A DNA stretch of 64,000 nt, from NCBI RefSeq assembly GCF_014837055.1, contig NZ_JACSPQ010000001.1, positions 1,049,970 through 1,113,969 on the forward strand, read 5' to 3'. The position numbers and the translations under genes are program-made. The stretch comes from Phocaeicola faecium. Its GTDB lineage: Bacteria > Bacteroidota > Bacteroidia > Bacteroidales > Bacteroidaceae. This document shows positions 49,829 to 56,797 of this stretch, in pieces. Numbering within the stretch: position 1 is the first letter of the stretch; every line of letters begins with the position of its first letter. The notes beneath the pieces were generated by a model. It searched no databases, had not been told where the DNA came from, and was given only the letters and a program-made list of their open reading frames with translations.

Positions 49829-50416
49829 ATGATACTTAACAACTTATCGAAATACAAAATCAAATTAGCATCCAACTCCCCCCGCCGTCGGGAGCTTTTA
49901 TCGGGATTAGGCATTGACTACGAAGTAAAAATCCTGCCGGGAATCGACGAAACCTATCCTGACACCTTACAAGGTGAAGAAATACCGGTTTACATAGCCC
50001 GTAAAAAAGCGGATGCCTACCGTCCGGCGATGGGAAAAGACGAACTCATCATAACCGCCGACACAATAGTATATATCAATGGAAAGGTTTTAGGGAAGCC
50101 ACGTGATGAAGCAGACGCCCGTTACATGCTCCGCCAACTGTCAGGTTCTTCCCATCAAGTCATAACCGGAGTATGTATTACCACCTGTGAATTTCAAAAA
50201 ACATTCTCCGCCACTACAGAAGTAACATTTGACAACCTGACCAATGAAGAAATAGATTTTTACATCGAAAGATATCATCCCATGGATAAAGCAGGCTCAT
50301 ACGGCATTCAAGAATGGATAGGATTTATCGGTGTATCCGGAATACACGGTTCCTACTTCAACGTTATGGGTCTTCCGATACAGCGTTTGTATCAGGAACT
50401 CAAGAAGATACGGTGA
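49829..50416 (+). CDS. maf: Maf-family nucleotide pyrophosphatase
   Basis: This 195-residue protein hydrolyses non-canonical or regular nucleoside triphosphates and is linked to septum regulation. The N-terminal motif LASNSPRRRELL (about 13-24) and ITADTIVYINGKVLGKP (about 75-91) are diagnostic, and DKAGSYGIQEW (about 154) completes the active site. It is intact at normal length. The prophage integrase begins 122 bp after its stop, so its 3' end is a candidate insertion boundary. Confidence 0.94.
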   Translation: MILNNLSKYKIKLASNSPRRRELLSGLGIDYEVKILPGIDETYPDTLQGEEIPVYIARKKADAYRPAMGKDELIITADTIVYINGKVLGKPRDEADARYMLRQLSGSSHQVITGVCITTCEFQKTFSATTEVTFDNLTNEEIDFYIERYHPMDKAGSYGIQEWIGFIGVSGIHGSYFNVMGLPIQRLYQELKKIR

Positions 50417-50499
50417 TAGATGGCTATACATCGGTTTCCCGTAAAATAACATATCAGATTCAGTATGCTATATTCGCACAAAAGTTTTACGATTGTTTT

Positions 50500-50518
50500 A
50501 CGGTGAAACTAACACCGT
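50500..50518 (+). other. Short inverted repeat in the integrase leader
   Basis: ACGGTG (50500-50505) pairs with CACCGT (50513-50518), 20 bp before the integrase start. It could be an operator or core-type binding site of the integrase. Confidence 0.3.
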
Positions 50519-50538
50519 CTAAATATGTTTTACAACGC

Positions 50539-51786
50539 ATGGCAACAGTAAAAGCAATAATATTAAAACATCAAAAAAAGGAAGATAATACCTGGAATGT
50601 AAAAATTAGAATCACACATGATAGGCAAACAGCTTATATGGCTACTTCCCATTATATTACCATTGAACAAATAGACAAAAAGACCTTTAAAATCAAGGAA
50701 AGAAATAATCCTGTATTCGACCAATTTATGCTGGACGTATTGAGAATCCGGAAAGAACTTTCCTTGTTGGGACACAAAATCGACTGTTACACCGCTAAAG
50801 GATTGGTTAAATTAATGTCGAATAAACTGTCAGGGAAACCGGAAGGAATAAATTTCTTTGACTTTGCAGAAAAACAAACCCAAAAGATGGAAGAAGATGG
50901 AAAAAGAAGAAGCCAATCTTATCGGGCGATGCTAACAAGACTATACGAATACACAGGCAGTAAAGAACTTGAATTTTCAGATATAACCTCCAAGTTTTTG
51001 ATAGAATTTGATAACTACCTACGCAACAAAGAATCACGTAATGGCACAGGAAAAATTTCTCAAGCCGGAGTCAGACTATATATAGGTATTATACAAAGAT
51101 TGTTTAATCTTGCCAAAATAGAATACAATGATGAAGATAGAGGCTTAATAAGAATTGCAAACAACCCATTTGCAAAGTACAAACTTCCATCTGCCCCACA
51201 AACCAGAAAAAGAGCATTATCCCCTGAAACGATCCGAGCTATAAAAACATTGAAAATTCCAGTGAACATGCCCGGTACACTAATTGCTCGCGATGTGTTT
51301 ATTCTTTCATTCCTGCTATGCGGTATGAATACAGTAGACATGTATTTTTTGGATTGTATCAATAACGGAAGAATAGAATACCAACGTAGAAAAACAGAAG
51401 GCAGAAGAAATGACCATGCTTTCATCTCCATCAAAATAGAACCGGAAGCAGAAGCATACTTTGACAGATACAAAGACATGATAGGTGATAGAGTTTTCAA
51501 TTTTTTTACTCGATACAGCAGCGACAAACAATTTGTTACTAAAATCAATAGCAATTTGAAATGGATTGGCGAGCAAGTAGGAATCGAAAGGCTTACATTC
51601 TATGCTGCCCGCCATTCATGGGCGACTATTGCCCGTAATGAATGCGGCATATCGATGGATGATGTAGCTATGGCATTAAACCATAAATCAGGGCATGATG
51701 TAACAGATACTTATGTGAAAAAAGATTGGGGTCGAATTGACAAAGCTAACAGAGCTGTCATTGACTTTGTTTTTGGGAAGCTATAA
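50539..51786 (+). CDS. int: Tyrosine recombinase, prophage integrase (Bacteroides type)
   Basis: This approximately 415-residue recombinase has an arm-binding N-terminal domain (about 1-95), SAM-like core-binding domain (about 105-205) and catalytic domain (about 225-410). The box II motif is YAARHSWATIARNECG, the later His is in LNHKSGHD, and the nucleophile Tyr is in VTDTYVKKDW. At the box I position the usual Arg is replaced (LLCGMNTVDM), as known for some Bacteroides integrases such as IntDOT. The open frame extends 75 codons upstream into maf, but MATVKAIILKHQ is the family start. It may also act at the tail-fibre crossover sites, 3 kb away. Confidence 0.92.
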   Translation: MATVKAIILKHQKKEDNTWNVKIRITHDRQTAYMATSHYITIEQIDKKTFKIKERNNPVFDQFMLDVLRIRKELSLLGHKIDCYTAKGLVKLMSNKLSGKPEGINFFDFAEKQTQKMEEDGKRRSQSYRAMLTRLYEYTGSKELEFSDITSKFLIEFDNYLRNKESRNGTGKISQAGVRLYIGIIQRLFNLAKIEYNDEDRGLIRIANNPFAKYKLPSAPQTRKRALSPETIRAIKTLKIPVNMPGTLIARDVFILSFLLCGMNTVDMYFLDCINNGRIEYQRRKTEGRRNDHAFISIKIEPEAEAYFDRYKDMIGDRVFNFFTRYSSDKQFVTKINSNLKWIGEQVGIERLTFYAARHSWATIARNECGISMDDVAMALNHKSGHDVTDTYVKKDWGRIDKANRAVIDFVFGKL

Positions 51787-51985
51787 TAAGGGCTATCGCT
51801 TCATCGGTAGCCTCTTTCCTTTCCTGCTCGACCTCGGAAGAAAGACGTTGTATCAAATCCGTATCTCCAGTTATTACCGTTCGCTCAGAGCCATTTTTAT
51901 TTACTAAAGATAATTTATAATGTCCGTAACCGACAAACCGCATAACAAACTGATATTCAGCATAGGGGGGGGGTAAAATTGACAT
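51758..51985 (-). CDS. Small prophage protein with a C9 tract after the start codon
   Basis: This 75-residue protein starts MSILPPPYAEYQF and ends in a helical, charged tail. Its 3' end overlaps the integrase 3' end by 29 bp on the other strand. Codons 5-7 are a run of nine C on the coding strand (51965-51973), an unusual spot for a homopolymer. A structured inverted-repeat region lies directly upstream. Function unknown. Confidence 0.6.
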   Translation of the reverse strand: MSILPPPYAEYQFVMRFVGYGHYKLSLVNKNGSERTVITGDTDLIQRLSSEVEQERKEATDEAIALIIASQKQSQ

Positions 51986-52011
51986 ATCGTTTTATTTGAG
52001 GCGAAAAAGAA

Positions 52012-52173
52012 AACGGTTTCGCTACCCGTTGCGTTACACTTCGAAAGAAAGCAGTGGGCGCATTAACGCTCCACACGGGACGAAACCGTTATATATGCGA
52101 AAAGCGGCGGACACAAATATGCCCGCTGCCGCATCCGGCAAAATCACTTTCGCCTTCTTTCTATGTAACGCAA
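52012..52173 (-). ncRNA. Structured inverted-repeat element, possible RNA or regulatory leader
   Basis: The outer helix is AACGGTTTCG (52012-52021) with CGAAACCGTT (52081-52090). An inner helix pairs CCCGT with ACGGG, and a GTGGGCG/CGCTCCAC hairpin lies inside. Next to it, GCGGC pairs with GCCGC (52104-52132). TTGCGTTAC (52029-52037) also pairs with GTAACGCAA (52165-52173). On the minus strand the outer helix is followed by TTTTCTTTTT, as in a terminator. A 62-codon plus-strand frame crosses it but looks non-coding. Function is not known. Confidence 0.5.
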
Positions 52174-52224
52174 TGCAAAGATGAAGATTTTACCGAATAT
52201 AAGCAAAAAACATCCTGAAAAACT

Positions 52225-52254
52225 TTTGTAATAACCAAAAGATTATTATATTTG
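52225..52254 (+). promoter_or_regulatory. Promoter of the small prophage early genes
   Basis: TTTG (52225-52228), an 18-bp spacer and TATATTTG (52247-52254) form a good Bacteroides promoter, 28 bp before the start of the 60-residue gene. Confidence 0.65.
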
Positions 52255-52282
52255 CATTGTCGAATAACAAAGTAAAAATAAT

Positions 52283-52465
52283 ATGAGCAACGAACAGATT
52301 AGAAAGGATTTGCTTCTGCAAAGGAGTTTCCTTAAAAGAGAGTTAGACCAATTAAGGTTTATCGCCGAAATGACCGGAACGAATCAGGAAAAGGAAATAA
52401 ACAAAAGGTTAGACCGCCTGAACACGATAGACAAGATATTGGCAGAACTCGAAAAGAAAAAGTAA
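52283..52465 (+). CDS. Small prophage coiled-coil protein
   Basis: This 60-residue protein is highly charged (MSNEQIRKDLLLQRSFLKRE to KILAELEKKK). It is almost entirely helical by composition and likely forms a coiled coil. It follows a good promoter and precedes the DUF5053 gene by 49 bp. Function unknown. Confidence 0.6.
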   Translation: MSNEQIRKDLLLQRSFLKRELDQLRFIAEMTGTNQEKEINKRLDRLNTIDKILAELEKKK

Positions 52466-52514
52466 GAAAAACAATTCCCTCCCTTGATACAGGAGGGATT
52501 AAAAACATACGATT

Positions 52515-52919
52515 ATGACATTACGCGAAGAATTATCATCATTGAAACCGATGCTGGGGACGGATGCACCGGAATTTTACGACAAAGTGAAGTCCATAGC
52601 CGCACGTTACACCTCGGAAGAAGATAAAAAGGAAATAGCCGATTTCATAGCCGGGCAGCTTGAAGAGGCAGACCGCAAAATCGACCATCTGGAGGAAAAC
52701 ACCATCAAGCTGCAAATGCAGGAAGTGGCAGACATCATTTCGCTTTCATACCTCGCCAAACGGTATTTCAACAAAAGCCGTTCATGGCTGTATCAGCGGA
52801 TGAACGGAAACATCGTAAACGGCAAACCCGCCCGTTTTACTTCCGATGAACTGGCAACTCTGAACAGGGCATTAAAAGACATTTCCGAGAAATTAGGCTC
52901 GCTTAGCGTTTCATATTGA
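52515..52919 (+). CDS. DUF5053-type prophage protein
   Basis: This 134-residue protein has an N-terminal helical segment (MTLREELSSLKPMLGTDAPE) and a C-terminal HTH-like part, DIISLSYLAKRYFNKSRSWLYQRMNG (about 77-102). I recognise it as the DUF5053 family found in Bacteroides prophages. A regulatory or DNA-binding role is inferred. It is followed by a strong terminator. Confidence 0.75.
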   Translation: MTLREELSSLKPMLGTDAPEFYDKVKSIAARYTSEEDKKEIADFIAGQLEEADRKIDHLEENTIKLQMQEVADIISLSYLAKRYFNKSRSWLYQRMNGNIVNGKPARFTSDELATLNRALKDISEKLGSLSVSY

Positions 52920-52940
52920 CGCTTTGTTATTTGACACCGT

Positions 52941-52976
52941 CCCCGCAGCATGAGCCGCCTGCGGGGATTTTCTTTT
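52941..52976 (+). terminator. Terminator after the DUF5053 gene
   Basis: CCCCGCA (52941-52947) pairs with TGCGGGG (52960-52966), followed by ATTTTCTTTTT. Confidence 0.85.
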
Positions 52977-52990
52977 TAAGACAACAAAAA

Positions 52991-53078
52991 ACTACCGCGT
53001 AGTAGTCTGCCGATTACTATGCAGTAGTTTCTCCATTACCTTGCAGTAGTTCTGAAAGTACCTTGCAGTAATTTTCCC
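52991..53078. repeat. Four tandem 22-bp repeats
   Basis: Units run 52991-53012, 53013-53034, 53035-53056 and 53057-53078, all exactly 22 bp. Each contains an (A)CTACC/ATTACC-like start and GTAGT/GCAGTA core; units two to four share TGCAGTA. They lie in the convergent gap between early genes and lysis genes. They could be protein-binding iterons. Confidence 0.7.
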
Positions 53079-53089
53079 ATGATGCAGCT

Positions 53090-53557
53090 TCACCACTGCC
53101 ACAAGTTCCAGTTAACCGTTACCGCCACTACTGGCGAAAGCCCGTGTTTACCCACGCCGTAACCTGCGCTCAGCCCAACGCCCCACCTTTTTTGCTTTTC
53201 TTTCCGCACGACGTCGCGGTAGATATACTCCGTTTGGTACACCGTGCGCGGATAAACCCGAACTTCATCCAGCCGGGGCTGCACGCCGCTCACCTTCACG
53301 TAACAGTTGCTATCGCGGTACTCTTTGTATTCACGCAGATGCCAACAACTGTCAAGCCTCATCGTGTCCGTATTGTCTATCCACGCGATGTAAGGCTGCG
53401 GGGAAAGCAGTATCAACGTGTCTACCCTTGTCTTTGTTACCACGATGGGCGGGGACTGTATGGTGTCGGTATCATGCACAGCCTTTCCGCCGGGACGGGA
53501 AAACCATCCCAAACCGAAACAGGCTATGCCTATCAATACATAAAGCAATGCTTTCAT
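53090..53557 (-). CDS. Prophage membrane-anchored protein, Rz/spanin-like
   Basis: This 155-residue protein has one N-terminal membrane helix (about 3-18) and an extramembrane part with DTLILLSPQPYIAWIDNTDT and YQTEYIYRDVVRKEKQKRWG. Its position as the last gene of the holin-amidase-X set suggests a spanin-type or lysis accessory protein (DUF6808-like). Start overlaps the amidase stop by 4 bp. Confidence 0.7.
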   Translation of the reverse strand: MKALLYVLIGIACFGLGWFSRPGGKAVHDTDTIQSPPIVVTKTRVDTLILLSPQPYIAWIDNTDTMRLDSCWHLREYKEYRDSNCYVKVSGVQPRLDEVRVYPRTVYQTEYIYRDVVRKEKQKRWGVGLSAGYGVGKHGLSPVVAVTVNWNLWQW

Positions 53558-53997
53558 AAGTCGGCGTATTCGGTTTTAGCGTCAAAGCACGGGCATTCCT
53601 TGATACGCTCCCACGGGTCAACCTTCCCGTTGCCGTTCGTATCGGGCGAGAAGTCCCTATGCCCTTGTATAACAGCTTCGGGGTATTTCTTTTTCAGCAT
53701 ACCGAGCAGTTGGCGGAGCGATTTCTTCTGCGCGTCTGTGCGGTTGTCGGTTGCCTTGCCCGCCGCGTCGATTCCCCCGATATAAGCAACGTTCACACTC
53801 ACGGAGTTGAACCCTTTCACACCGTTACTGATTTTCTCTTCATCGAGCAGTTGTGTAATCTTCCCATCGAGCGCGATAACATAATGGTAGCCGGGATTCT
53901 TCCAGCCTTTCCTTTTGAACTCCGCCTGAAGGTCAGCAATGGTTTGACGCTGCGAGCCTGCCGTACAGTGGACGGCAATATACTGAATCTTCCTCAT
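53554..53997 (-). CDS. Phage endolysin, N-acetylmuramoyl-L-alanine amidase
   Basis: This 147-residue amidase_2-type enzyme cuts the bond between muramic acid and L-alanine of peptidoglycan. Zinc ligands are in AVHCTAGSQR (His10), the GHRD motif (QGHRDFSPD, near 112) and the Cys near the end (ECPCFDAK). WKNPGYHYVI is a typical segment. It has no export signal, fitting a holin-dependent endolysin. It overlaps the holin stop by 4 bp. Confidence 0.92.
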   Translation of the reverse strand: MRKIQYIAVHCTAGSQRQTIADLQAEFKRKGWKNPGYHYVIALDGKITQLLDEEKISNGVKGFNSVSVNVAYIGGIDAAGKATDNRTDAQKKSLRQLLGMLKKKYPEAVIQGHRDFSPDTNGNGKVDPWERIKECPCFDAKTEYADL

Positions 53998-54494
53998 TGC
54001 TTACCTTCTTCCGTCTTTTCAACCTCATTTTCTATACGCTCTATCACACTCTTTACATGGGTGGGCATGGCGCGTTTGAACTCGAAGCGTATCAGGTGGT
54101 AGATGACGCGGAAAGCAACATTCTTCGGGTATGCGTGTATAAGGTTCTTGAACGCATTCTGCACGTACACATACGAGAATACGTAGGTCATCGTCTTAAT
54201 GACAACCAAAGCCTCAGCCGCATCACCCATTGCCGACATGGTGACGGCGATAATCCATATAAGCACGAGGTAGATAAGGAACTCACACAGCGCGTTCTTG
54301 AACTTGCTAAACGAAAAGTTTCGGCAACGAATGATGCTTACCCCATCGGCACGCATCCCGCAAAAGATGTTGAACGAGAAAAACACGAACAGGGCTAACA
54401 CAAACCCTTTTGTAGGGGTTACGTAAGCTGCCATCATGCTGAAAAGCGATACGCATATCACTCTTAGCTGGTCGATTTGAAATAGTTTATCCAT
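53994..54494 (-). CDS. Phage holin-like membrane protein
   Basis: This 166-residue protein has three to four hydrophobic segments (about 10-25, 28-42, 70-95 and 105-120) and a basic C-terminus. Its place directly upstream of the amidase gene with a 4-bp overlap marks it as the holin. It would permeabilise the inner membrane so that the endolysin reaches the wall. Confidence 0.85.
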   Translation of the reverse strand: MDKLFQIDQLRVICVSLFSMMAAYVTPTKGFVLALFVFFSFNIFCGMRADGVSIIRCRNFSFSKFKNALCEFLIYLVLIWIIAVTMSAMGDAAEALVVIKTMTYVFSYVYVQNAFKNLIHAYPKNVAFRVIYHLIRFEFKRAMPTHVKSVIERIENEVEKTEEGKQ

Positions 54495-54615
54495 AATGTT
54501 TTTTAAATTAGTTTCTATTAATCGGGTTTAACAGTGTAAAATGGTAGCACTTTTCCCGCTTCTCTGCAAATCTATAAATAGCGTGATAGAACAAAGAATT
54601 TTAAAAGCAAATTAC

Positions 54616-54634
54616 ACTGACAAGTCATGTCAGT
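54616..54634. other. Perfect palindrome at the left edge of the cassette array
   Basis: ACTGACA-AGTCA-TGTCAGT has 7-bp arms around a 5-bp centre, the same layout as the crossover sites. GGGTAGA (54642-54648) and TCTACCC (54672-54678) form a second hairpin beside it. The 54495-54727 gap otherwise holds no gene. Confidence 0.4.
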
Positions 54635-54727
54635 AGAAAATGGGTAGATTTCTTATAGGATATACCAATTTTCTACCCGTCCCGACCGAACAGGATTGAA
54701 AATAAGAAAAATATTTACCTTATTCAG

Positions 54728-55143
54728 TTCTTGGGGAACTGATTGGTACAGTGTCTTTCGGAAAATCCGGGCTGGCTCATCAGTTTATGTATGGTATTTC
54801 CCCGAAATATATAAGCTCATCAACCTCACAATACACCATCATTGCTAAAATCCCAATGACATGTAGCGGGTATATTTTAGCAACCGGAGGAATACAGGCT
54901 TCATATTCGGCTAATATGGCAGCATTAATTCATGTAACTTGTGAGCAAAATAAATTTTACGCAAAAGTAGTCCCTTTGGACGGAGCAGAACCGGAGCTTT
55001 ATTATAAAGTGGTTGATGGATATTACCAGCTATCAGTCAAAGATAAAAGTACATGGTGGCATGTTTGTTCATCTTCATTTCATCCCGGAATTGCGGCACT
55101 TGCTCAAAAGTTAAATGATATATCAGGATGGACTAAATTATAG
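54728..55143 (+). CDS. Silent tail-fibre C-terminal cassette 1
   Basis: After the crossover sequence (TTCTTGGGGAACTGATTGG, 54728-54746) the frame reads LGELIGTVSFGKSGLAHQF and continues about 137 codons to TAG at 55141. It has no promoter or family N-terminus; a GTG at 54751 is in frame but not convincing as a start. The product would be a receptor-binding knob (ends STWWHVCSSSFHPG...DISGWTKL). It would be expressed only if inversion joins it to the constant part at 56510. Confidence 0.8.
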
Positions 55144-55168
55144 TTACAAATATATTGTGTTGTTTACA

Positions 55169-55452
55169 TTCTTGGGGAACTGATTGGAATAGATAACACG
55201 TGGTTTAGAAAAAGAAGCAGTATAACCATCCCTGATTGGAATAATATTTCTAACCTTGATAGTGCTACTGAATCAGGCATGTATGTTATCAGGTTAGAAT
55301 CAGGAGGTATATGGGGAATCATGGTTGTTTTTAACGGAAGCCTTTTACAAGGATGTGCATTTCAAATATTGCTATACAACGGTGATTCTTTAAGATTCCG
55401 AAGAAGGGGCAATAACACGTGGACTGATTGGCTAACATTTTCTTTTACTTGA
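55169..55452 (+). CDS. Silent tail-fibre C-terminal cassette 2
   Basis: The site is at 55169-55187. The frame reads LGELIGIDNTWFRKRSSITI and runs to TGA at 55450, about 94 codons. There is an in-frame stop (55141) just upstream and no ATG before the site, so it cannot be expressed where it lies. The end NNTWTDWLTFSFT has the W-x-x-W pattern of pyocin-knob-type fibre tips. Confidence 0.8.
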
Positions 55453-55472
55453 ATTGTATGCTAAGTTGAGAA

Positions 55473-55805
55473 CTTGGGGAACTGATTGGTACAGTGAATT
55501 TACAAAAGGACGGATTAATGCCTAAGGAAGGGTTTATTTACAGATTTCGATTAAACGACAATGCGGATTGGAATACAATAACAGATAGCGGATATTATCT
55601 AACCTCTGGGAATAACACCCATTATACTAATGCACCTAAGGGGTATCACTATGGCATTCTTCGTGTGTATCGTCTTGATTTAGGTCAGATATTACAGATA
55701 TATATCGAAGATGCCAACCCGTCTACAATTCATACAAGAACTTATTTTATTGACAGATGGAATGTATGGACTAAATATGCAGGAGTAAAGAATGAATCCA
55801 CGTAA
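55473..55805 (+). CDS. Silent tail-fibre C-terminal cassette 3
   Basis: The site is at 55473-55489, here preceded by GAA instead of TTC. The frame reads LGELIGTVNLQKDGLMPKEG, continues through a beta-rich domain with DSGYYLTSG and RWNVWTKY, and stops at 55805. About 111 codons. No promoter is visible; a GTG at 55494 is fortuitous. The knob-like end matches cassettes 2 and 4 in style but not in sequence. Confidence 0.8.
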   Translation, partial: LGELIGTVNLQKDGLMPKEGFIYRFRLNDNADWNTITDSGYYLTSGNNTHYTNAPKGYHYGILRVYRLDLGQILQIYIEDANPSTIHTRTYFIDRWNVWTKYAGVKNEST

Positions 55806-55837
55806 AAATAGTAACAAAACCAATGCTGTTTTTTTTA

Positions 55838-56154
55838 TTCTTGGGGAACTGATTGGAATTGCAAGCCCCTCCAAAGATGGGTTGATGTCAAAAAATGGAT
55901 TTTTAGCACGCGGTAGAGCCGATATAAATACTGATGCAAATATGTTAATCACAACAGGCATATATGCTGTGTATTGTTATGGTCAAGACTATGCGTCAAA
56001 ACATTATCCGATTGAATTAGGGCATATAATCGTATTTGTAGACAATGTGGGCGGTTCTAAATCGCAATTAGCCATATCATCAACAGGGCAAATGTATGCA
56101 AGAATGTCTTGGGGAGAATATAACTGGAGTGAATGGCGAGCGTTTAAGATATAA
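55838..56154 (+). CDS. Silent tail-fibre C-terminal cassette 4
   Basis: The site is at 55838-55856. The frame reads LGELIGIASPSKDGLMSKNG, then TTGIYAVYCYGQDYASKHYP, and ends MSWGEYNWSEWRAFKI. This is the clearest pyocin-knob-like domain of the set. An ATG at 55792 lies in frame within the end of cassette 3, probably by chance. The stop is at 56152-56154, and the shared hairpin follows at once. Confidence 0.8.
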
Positions 56155-56178
56155 AAGGAGGCATGAAAAGCCTCCTTT
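56153..56178. terminator. Bidirectional terminator between cassette 4 and the active fibre gene
   Basis: AAAGGAGGC pairs perfectly with GCCTCCTTT around a 7-base loop. It can end the active gene and would travel with the invertible segment. Confidence 0.8.
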
Positions 56179-56179
56179 A

Positions 56180-56785
56180 TTAATCGTACAGTGATTGATA
56201 TGCAACGCAGAAAGTGGTTATATTCGCGTCGCTGTATGTGCTGGTTATAACCATCACCGTATTATATTGAGAACCTTTCCAACTAATCTCAAAAGGGATG
56301 CTTTTATAATCCCTGCCCGATATTTGTGTAATCTCTTTATTATAACCATTAATTAATAGCACAGACGGAATGGAACTTGACCACGGATGCCGGATGACCA
56401 CTAACCCGCCAACCTTTCCGACTTCTGCACTATCTCCTTTTTTTAATAAATAGTTTGCATATTGGAAACTCTTTTGCAAGGAGGATATGTTTAATAGTTC
56501 CCCAAGAACTGTTGCAACCTGTTGTTTTGTCATTAATCCGATTGCATTTCCGGCTTGATTTACCGCCACGAAAGCAGATATGTCATTCAGGCTCGGAAGT
56601 GCCAGCGCGGACTTTTTCAGCAACTCCGTTTTTGATATTTTATGAGGGTTTCCCGACGTGTCGAAAACCTGAACCGTGTCAGCATCGGTTACCGATGTTT
56701 GCTGACGCAGCTTGTTTGAGTAATCCATTATTGCATCGCTCGTCTTTCCGTCATATTTTGACGTGTATTCTAATTTTTCTGCCAT
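56180..56785 (-). CDS. Active phage tail-fibre gene with exchangeable C-terminus
   Basis: This 201-residue protein has a constant N-terminal part (1-97): virion-attachment region KYDGKTSDAIMDYSNKLRQQ, SVTDADTVQVFD (about 31-42), helix-forming segment, then TKQQVATVLGEL (86-97). The crossover site (AGTTCCCCAAGAACT on the plus strand, 56496-56510) encodes VLGEL. The variable part (98-201) is LNISSLQKSFQYANYLLKKG to ITTFCVAYQSLYD, one of five alternatives. It is probably the receptor-binding tip. It lies 12 bp after the gene at 56798. Confidence 0.85.
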   Translation of the reverse strand: MAEKLEYTSKYDGKTSDAIMDYSNKLRQQTSVTDADTVQVFDTSGNPHKISKTELLKKSALALPSLNDISAFVAVNQAGNAIGLMTKQQVATVLGELLNISSLQKSFQYANYLLKKGDSAEVGKVGGLVVIRHPWSSSIPSVLLINGYNKEITQISGRDYKSIPFEISWKGSQYNTVMVITSTYSDANITTFCVAYQSLYD

Positions 56786-56797
56786 ATCTTTAAATCT

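Larger units (their letters stand above)
54728..56510. other. Invertible tail-fibre region (five-way shufflon-like switch)
   Basis: Four crossover sites on the plus strand (54728, 55169, 55473, 55838) and one on the minus strand in the active gene (56496-56510) share CTTGGGGAACT. All occur at the same LGEL codons. Silent 3' ends follow each plus-strand site. Inversion between the active site and any silent site gives an in-frame fibre with a new C-terminus and places the old end on the plus strand. Confidence 0.85.

Noticed and set aside
50314..50538. Upstream extension of the integrase frame into maf
   Set aside because: The extra 75 codons are not integrase-like, and maf is clearly coding there.
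51996..52184. 62-codon plus-strand frame across the structured prophage element
   Set aside because: Its sequence is explained by inverted repeats, its composition is unlike a protein, and no promoter fits.
53144..53785. 213-codon plus-strand frame opposite the lysis genes
   Set aside because: It is an antisense shadow of the amidase and the membrane-anchored protein.
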